From contig BFEA01000413.1 in assembly GCA_003427395.1 (NCBI GenBank), positions 846,563-878,778 of the forward strand: 32,216 nucleotides of DNA, in the 5' to 3' direction. The position numbers and the translations under genes were made by a program. The notes under the pieces were generated by a model. It was not told where the DNA came from, did not search any database, and worked only from the letters and a program-made list of their open reading frames with translations. Below, in pieces: positions 28,306-32,216 of the stretch (positions are counted from its first letter, which is position 1; the number at the start of each line of letters is the position of its first letter). This stretch comes from Chara braunii. Lineage: Eukaryota > Streptophyta > Charophyceae > Charales > Characeae.

Positions 28306-29046
28306 TTACTCCTGCCGGTGTTTGTAGAACATGAGCGGTATGACCTCGTACTTCCACGTGTCTAGCAGGACTAGCCCGAAGGAACAGTACCAGGCCAGGA
28401 TGGACGTGATGATCCCGAAGTAACCGCCGGTCTTCTTGACTCCGTCCGACTCTGCCCATTCGCCGATCGTGAGGAAGAAGAAGGTGAGACCCAAGCACAC
28501 GAAGACGGCGGTGAGCGCACGAAACGTCCTTGTTGAGGCGATGGCCATGTAGGTCGTGAACACCGTGAAAGTGAACAAAAACAATCCTGTGGCGACGTGC
28601 ACGTTGTCCTTTTCCGGCCCATCGAAGCTCGGAACGATCTCCATCACGTAATATCCAAAAGCAATCCAAAATGCGCCATAAGAGCAGAACGCGGTGGCGC
28701 CAAAAGTATTCCGAGCGAATATCTCAGCAAGTCCAGCGAGAAGCTGCACAGACCCTCCATAGAAATAACCCAGCGGAACAGCGACCTTCTCGACGGATCT
28801 CGGCAAGATACCAGCATTGAACATAGACAGAGTGAAGGTCGTGACAGCGAAGGCAGTCAGGCCCAGAGGACCCGGGTTCGCGACCTTAAGGATCGCCTCT
28901 ACGGGATTCTGCTTCTTCTCGCCGCTGTCCTTGTACCCATCCTTCGATGCCGGCATTGGAATCGAACTCTCGTAAGCGCCTGCCGGAATGCAACGCGGGA
29001 CCGCGTCCGCAGCATAATCCTCTGGAACTTCAGTGCGAGGACTCAT
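28306..29046 (-). CDS. Acetate uptake transporter, AceTr family (Gpr1/Fun34/YaaH, SatP-like)
   Basis: A 246-residue membrane protein, predicted to import acetate or similar short monocarboxylates/dicarboxylates with protons across the plasma or an internal membrane. The family signature NPGPLGL is at residues 57-63. YGGSVQLLAGLAEIF (96-110) followed by NTFGATAFCSYGAFW (113-127) is the strongly conserved second block. Six hydrophobic segments lie at about 62-82, 88-108, 114-136, 150-170, 174-194 and 207-230. The 55-residue N-terminus is polar and the C-terminus is short (YKHRQE). Length lies between bacterial SatP (~188) and yeast Ady2 (~283), with no domain missing, so the gene appears intact and intronless. 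The start at 29046 is the first in-frame ATG before the signature. A TTC-rich (minus-strand sense) microsatellite sits 65-130 bp upstream; no TATA box was seen. Substrate preference within the family cannot be read from sequence. Confidence 0.93.
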   Translation of the reverse strand: MSPRTEVPEDYAADAVPRCIPAGAYESSIPMPASKDGYKDSGEKKQNPVEAILKVANPGPLGLTAFAVTTFTLSMFNAGILPRSVEKVAVPLGYFYGGSVQLLAGLAEIFARNTFGATAFCSYGAFWIAFGYYVMEIVPSFDGPEKDNVHVATGLFLFTFTVFTTYMAIASTRTFRALTAVFVCLGLTFFFLTIGEWAESDGVKKTGGYFGIITSILAWYCSFGLVLLDTWKYEVIPLMFYKHRQE

Positions 29047-29112
29047 ATCTGCAGTCTGTCTGCACCGTAAGTTTCACCGAGCAATCCGATCGTCGATCAG
29101 CCTGCTACAAAA

Positions 29113-29178
29113 CGAAGAAGAAGAAGAAAAAGAAGAAGAAGAAGAAGAAGAAGAAGAAGAAGAACAAGAAGAAGAAAT
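29113..29178 (+). repeat. (GAA)n microsatellite upstream of the transporter gene
   Basis: About 20 GAA/AAG units with few interruptions. In gene orientation it is a pyrimidine-rich TTC tract in the presumed leader or core promoter. Any regulatory role is inference. Confidence 0.95.
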
Positions 29179-29491
29179 GGCGGACGCTTTCACACGAAGA
29201 AGACGAAGTGTAATATCTCTGCTACCGTTCCGCCTGGCGCCGAACACGAGAGAGAAGGCGAAGAAGCATCTACTGCCAGGCTATGGAGGAGTCAAAAAGC
29301 AGAAGAAATAGAAGAAGAACAAGAGGAAGACTTCCACTATTTTTGCGTAACGTTCTCACAAGTGGATGGATGAACAGGTGACCTGCTTGAGAAACTTCCG
29401 AACGAACTCAGACTACTCCCGTGGAATGCGGATGCGTAGTTATCTACTACGTCGGGGATCCACGTAGTGTGGGCCCTGCGTCCAGTCAAGT

Positions 29492-29528
<37 letters not shown>

Positions 29529-29583
29529 GGCCTTTTTGTTTTTTTTCCTTTTCCGGAAGTCTTTTTTTTTCCCCCTTTCCTAA

Positions 29584-29693
29584 GGGCGTACTCACACCAG
29601 TATTAACTCACATGTATCTGAGCGCATTTACGGCAAGACCTGTATGCATCTGGCCGCATTCCAATCTAGAAATAAGTAAAATCGTGGTAGTGT
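29584..29693. mobile_element. Tourist-like MITE, copy truncated by the duplication boundary
   Basis: It begins TAA-GGGCGTACTCACACCAG as the intact copy does, but ends GGTAGTGT at the duplication junction, losing the last ~13 bp. Confidence 0.75.
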
Positions 29694-29796
29694 GATGCGT
29701 AGTCATCTACGTTGGGGATCCACGTAGTGTGGGCCCTTCGTCCAGTTTGCCTTTTTTTTTCCCTTTCCTCAGGTCTTTTTTTTTTCCCTTTCCTAA

Positions 29797-29916
29797 GGGC
29801 GTGCTCACACTAGTACTAACTCACATGTACCTGACTGCATTTACGGCAAGATCTCTATGCATCCGGCCGCATTCCAACCTAGAAATAAGTAGAATCGTGC
29901 TAGTGTGAGTGTGCCC
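29797..29916. mobile_element. Tourist-like (PIF/Harbinger) MITE, 120 bp
   Basis: Ends GGGCGTGCTCACACTAG and CTAGTGTGAGTGTGCCC are inverted repeats with two internal mismatches. The flanks are TAA (29794-29796) and TAA (29917-29919), the 3-bp TWA duplication typical of PIF/Harbinger. Confidence 0.85.
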
Positions 29917-30047
29917 TAAATTAAAAAAAAAAAAAAAAAAAAGTATGCTCTAAATTCTGTTTCCGAATGTGGAACACGGAGCCTTCACAAAAAAGGAAAA
30001 AGAAAACAGGAGGCCCTTCGTGGGAGGGCACGCACGCCGCCGGGGGA

Positions 30048-30130
30048 GGGATTCGAGCCCAGCTCCGCATCAAGAGCACTGGTTGGAAATGTGCATTGTG
30101 TTACGAAGGTTGCGGGTTCAAAACTCAAAA
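30048..30130 (+). repeat. tRNA-like fragment
   Basis: A D-arm-like CAGCTC...AGAGCACTGGTT (30060-30082) is followed by GAAGGTTGCGGGTTCAAAACTC (30105-30126), which resembles a T-arm with B box. No matching acceptor stem is seen, and the anticodon arm is disturbed. It could be a SINE head or a decayed tRNA. Confidence 0.5.
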
Positions 30131-30333
30131 GCCTTGCGAATGGACACGGGCAGGGCGTTAGAATGACGCACGGATGGACACACACTCCCGTGGGCTGACG
30201 CATGGTAGTATTACAGACACTGCCTGCGCACCATCCAGGGGGTCAGTCCATGGGTGTTGTATGCTGGTCAAGACTTTGGGGGGTCTCTCTGATGATCTTC
30301 CCCAGCCTAGATATTTCACACATTGTTCCACTT

Positions 30334-30485
30334 CCTACTGTAGTGCATGTGGTAGAACCCTCCAGTCTCATACTGTAGGTCACAGGTTTGAGTCCGAATC
30401 CGTACACTTCTTACTGTCGTGCATGTGGTAGAACCCTCCTGTCTCATACTGTAGGTCACAGGTTCGAGTCCGGTTCTGGACTTGG
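30334..30485 (+). repeat. Two tandem 76-bp tRNA-like units (methionine-tRNA-like)
   Basis: B boxes GGTTTGAGTCC (30385-30395) and GGTTCGAGTCC (30461-30471) are exactly 76 bp apart. Each unit has (T/C)GTGCATGTGGTAGAACCC resembling a D arm, then GTCTCATACTGTAGGTCACA, like an elongator methionine tRNA anticodon arm with CAT. Acceptor ends do not pair and the anticodon stem is one base short, so these are not working tRNAs. Confidence 0.6.
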
Positions 30486-30747
30486 GGGGGTCCTGTCCAG
30501 ATAGGCCTGTCTCTACCTCATATTACATACAAACAAGAGACACTACCCCAGATCCACGTAGACTAAGACACACACGCGCACACACATGTACTGGTGGTGG
30601 TGATAGGAGCAGCACCTCTCACCGGTATACACTCAGCAGATACCACGGTGGGGAGCGGCATCTGCTACGAAATCGGGTCTGCACACACTACTACAAACAG
30701 ACACATAGCCTGCGGGCACATACCAACGATACCGAACACACAAACAC

Positions 30748-31190
30748 GCACATACACACACGACTATAGGGCCGAGAAGAGGTCATGATCAACTGATAGT
30801 GATGATCGGTGTCTCAATGATAAGTACCCCGCCTTAAAAATANGCACATACACACACGACTATAGGGCCGAGAAGAGGTCATGATCAACTGATAGTGATG
30901 ATCGGTGTCTCAATGATAAGTACCCCGCCTTAAAAATACAGGTAGGGTCTGTGGTGGGCACATACACACACGACTATAGGGCCGAGAAGAGGTCATGATC
31001 AACTAATAATGATGATAGGTGTCTCAATGATAAGTAACCTGCCTTAAAAATACAGGTAGGGTCTGTGGTGGGCGAGTAGAGGGCGTGAGTCACTGGTTGG
31101 TCTCGTGGGTTCCAACTGGTGATGATGATAGGCGTCTCGATGATAAGTACCCCACATTAAATATACAGCTAGGTCTGTGGTGGGAGAGTA
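30748..31190 (+). repeat. 114-bp tandem array (three to four units)
   Basis: Units starting GCACATACACACACGACTAT lie at 30748, 30844 and 30958; the complete unit is 114 bp. A fourth, more diverged unit follows at about 31072-31190 (GATGATGATAGGCGTCTCGA, GATAAGTACCCC). The first unit stops at the single N (30843), and its 95 bases are identical to the start of the second, so one unit may be an assembly artefact. Confidence 0.85.
30843..30843. other. Single N marking a contig join
   Basis: The preceding 95 bases (30748-30842) are identical to the following 95 (30844-30938), the same signature as the gap at 11732-12006. Confidence 0.85.
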
Positions 31191-31490
31191 GAGGGCATAA
31201 GTTCCTGGTTGGTCAACTTAGGGGTGCGAAGATCTCTTTTCTGGATGAGCGCCATCTTCTGTGCAATGGTACTTTGGGGGTTGGAGCTGAGGGAGGTGGA
31301 GAAGAAGGGGCCGGACCCAATTGCACCACTGCCCCTGTTCTTTTGGGAAAGCTGGGTCCACGGCGGTTGGTAGGACATGCCATAGCAAGCGCGGAGAACA
31401 ACGGCCGATGCAGCTTCTTTCTTGTTTTTTTGATGGCGCAACTGGGCAGGGAATTTTTGGCCCGACCGCCTACGTGGCACCCTCCGCCGC
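31191..31490. other. No gene recognised
   Basis: Both strands hold open frames (31085-31525 plus, 31169-31840 minus) without domains; the minus one runs into microsatellite DNA. Confidence 0.4.
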
Positions 31491-31620
31491 GGCCACAGGA
31501 TCCCAATCCGCGGCCGACCTCCTAGGCCGCAGGCCAGCGGCCGCGCCACGCCCAGGCGGGGCGCGCGCGCAAAATCGACGCGCGCGCTTGGCCTGCACAC
31601 GTCGGCCTCTATAGGCCTGT
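31491..31620. other. Short CpG-dense, GC-rich patch with hairpins
   Basis: GCCGCGGCC, GCGGCCGCG and GCGCGCGCG...CGCGCGCGC pack many CpGs into about 130 bp next to AT-rich and microsatellite DNA. Self-complementary stems (GCGCGCGC around AAAATCGA) are evident. No gene start is attached. Confidence 0.6.
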
Positions 31621-31699
31621 GCAAAATAAAAAAAAAATTTGGGGGGCCGATTTTTTGTATGTGAAAAATAAAATAAAATAAAAAAAAAATAAAAAAATT

Positions 31700-31739
<40 letters not shown>

Positions 31740-31779
31740 GGGGGAGGGGTCCTCCCTCCCCTCCCCCGGGTCCCCCCGG

Positions 31780-31811
<32 letters not shown>

Positions 31812-31836
31812 CACGCACACACACACACACACACAC

Positions 31837-31877
<41 letters not shown>

Positions 31878-31902
31878 TCATCAATCAATCAAATCAATCA
31901 AC

Positions 31903-31941
<39 letters not shown>

Positions 31942-31972
31942 CCAAAGCAATCAAGATCCTTGATTGGTTTTG

Positions 31973-32024
<52 letters not shown>

Positions 32025-32066
32025 GTGTGTGGGTGTGTGTGTGTGTGTACTCTCTCTCTCTCTCTC
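31700..32066. repeat. Compound palindromic microsatellite: (GATT)n, (CA)n, (AATC)n, hairpin, (GATT)n, (GT)n, (CT)n
   Basis: (GATT)n at 31700-31737, (CA)n to 31836, (TCAA)n to about 31940, a hinge CAATCAAG-ATC-CTTGATTG at about 31946-31965, (GATT)n to 32022, (GT)n to 32048 and (CT)n to 32066. The right half is largely the reverse complement of the left, so the two tetranucleotide arms can fold together. Confidence 0.9.
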
Positions 32067-32194
32067 GCGCACGCGTTCGCAACTGAGTTGCGATCTTGGT
32101 TACCATATCTCTGAGTTCTGAGTGGGCGCATGTCGCCAGTTTGCTGCGCACTGTTTGCATGCATGTAAAGTGTGGAAGAAAGCGAGTCTGATTG

Positions 32195-32216
32195 CACACA
32201 CACACACACACACACA
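32195..32216 (+). repeat. (CA)n microsatellite at the window edge
   Basis: CA dinucleotides run to the last base; the true length is unknown. Confidence 0.95.

Larger units (their letters stand above)
29431..29916 (+). repeat. 263-bp tandem duplication
   Basis: GATGCGTAG.TATCTAC followed by GGGGATCCACGTAGTGTGGG starts at 29431 and again at 29694. Both units carry a T-rich middle, CCTTTCCTAAGGGCGT and the MITE described separately. In unit 1 the MITE stops exactly where unit 2 begins. A long T-run (~34 nt) lies at 29494-29527 in unit 1 only. Confidence 0.85.

Noticed and set aside
30048-30485. Functional tRNA genes
   Set aside because: Acceptor stems do not pair, and the anticodon arms are altered.
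31169-31840. 223-codon minus-strand open frame
   Set aside because: It starts in CA/GATT microsatellite, crosses an A-rich tract and GC-rich hairpins, and has no domain.

Overview
This window reads as repeat-rich nuclear DNA from a eukaryote, most likely a green plant-lineage genome. A streptophyte alga of the Chara type is my best guess. The grounds are a plant-style LINE ORF1 relic (DUF4283-like domain plus CCHC knuckle), a decayed Ty3-like gag whose wording resembles charophyte gag proteins as I remember them, U6 snRNA retrocopies, tRNA-headed SINEs, many miniature inverted-repeat elements, abundant microsatellites, and one acetate-transporter gene of a family known from algae and fungi. 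There are no bacterial operons, CRISPR arrays or rRNA genes. The species call is inference.

Layout. 1-1.1 kb: a foldback, a retroposon tail, a partial U6-like sequence, and one copy of a 0.5-kb dispersed repeat. 1.1-2.9 kb: nothing recognisable. 2.9-3.35 kb: a 54-bp minisatellite. 3.6-4.4 kb: low-complexity DNA with foldbacks. 5.0-6.3 kb: a LINE ORF1 relic (+). 6.3-8.4 kb: a gag relic (-). 9.3-9.8 kb: an AT-rich nested foldback. 11.3-12.1 kb: degenerate ~179-bp units interrupted by an assembly gap. 14.2-15.0 kb: an array of about ten hairpins. 15.3-15.85 kb: five ~123-bp units. 16.6-17.7 kb: the second dispersed-repeat copy and a direct repeat. 18.8-19.8 kb: an unidentified protein-coding relic (-). 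20.6-21.6 kb: a 1.04-kb element with ~80-bp inverted ends. 21.7-26.4 kb: a dense nest of SINEs, MITEs and U6 retrocopies. 28.3-29.05 kb: the only gene that looks intact (-). 29.4-32.2 kb: tandem duplications, tRNA-like units, a 114-bp array and palindromic microsatellites.

How the parts fit together. Nearly everything except the transporter gene is the product of retroposition or cut-and-paste transposition. The LINE relic shows that LINEs, the usual source of such machinery, occur here. The A-tailed SINEs, the A-tailed U6 copies (one with an 11-bp target duplication) and one U6 joined to another retroposon's tail are what LINE-driven retroposition leaves behind. Several insertions are nested, so the order of events can be read: SINEs inserted into tandem repeats, and a MITE inserted into a retroposon. 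Two of the three N positions are flanked by identical 95-bp sequence, which points to unmerged contig overlaps rather than real duplications.
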